7,366 nt of DNA from Pseudonocardia sp. (GTDB taxonomy: Bacteria; Actinomycetota; Actinomycetes; Mycobacteriales; Pseudonocardiaceae): NCBI GenBank assembly GCA_030453005.1, contig JAKDLE010000129.1:1-7366 (forward strand), read 5' to 3'. Numbering within the stretch: the first letter of the stretch is position 1; each line of letters opens with the position of its first letter. Below the pieces are notes generated by a model. It ran no database searches. It was not told the origin of the DNA and was given only the letters and a program-made list of their open reading frames with translations. A program made the position numbers and the translations under genes. Shown here one piece after another: positions 7,330 through 7,366 of the stretch.

Positions 7330-7345
7330 TGCGCGGCGGAGCCGA

Positions 7346-7358
7346 ACGACCCGGTCGT
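7346..7358. other. Short palindrome after the ligase stop
   Basis: ACGACCCGGTCGT is a 13-nt palindrome that could form a 5-bp hairpin with a 3-nt loop, 17 nt after the ligase stop. It may be the beginning of a terminator or part of a neighbouring gene. The window ends 8 nt later, so it cannot be judged. The remaining 7330-7366 sequence shows nothing else. Confidence 0.2.
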
Positions 7359-7366
7359 CGATCAAG

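Noticed and set aside
1..7366. CRISPR array, tRNA or rRNA genes
   Set aside because: No regularly spaced repeats and no tRNA- or rRNA-like sequence were seen on either strand.

Overview
This 7.4 kb window is very GC-rich. It uses GTG starts, has long spurious antisense open frames, and carries gene families typical of Actinomycetota. The fused exporter resembles mycobacterial Rv0194 and the ligase resembles FadD13-type enzymes. A mycolic-acid-related or Pseudonocardia-like actinomycete is a reasonable guess, but the sequence alone cannot name the genus.

Layout: Three minus-strand genes fill 128-5613 and read right to left as a likely operon. The first (4714-5613) is a BcrA/LanF-type ABC-2 ATPase. 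It overlaps by 4 nt (GTGA) a six-helix ABC-2 permease (3896-4717). After 39 nt comes a 1242-residue full-length ABC exporter (128-3856), with two membrane-ATPase halves fused in one chain. Just past the exporter stop, positions 25-111 hold a perfect 15-bp inverted repeat enclosing two smaller potential stems. This is a probable 3'-end or terminator structure, or a small repeat element. Across a 141-bp intergenic region, a complete acyl-CoA ligase of the ANL superfamily (5755-7329, 524 aa) is transcribed divergently on the plus strand. Only 37 nt follow its stop.

How the genes may work together: The ATPase and permease should form one membrane transporter, and the fused exporter is a self-sufficient second one. 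Co-transcription would give two efflux or immunity-type systems from one message. The acyl-CoA ligase activates a carboxylic acid by adenylation and then CoA thioesterification. Its divergent position permits co-regulation but does not prove that its product is exported.

I found no convincing new multi-gene system. The observations most worth checking are the coordinated asymmetry of the two ATP sites in the fused exporter, the Glu in place of the Q-loop Gln in the ABC-2 ATPase, and the structured element after the exporter gene.
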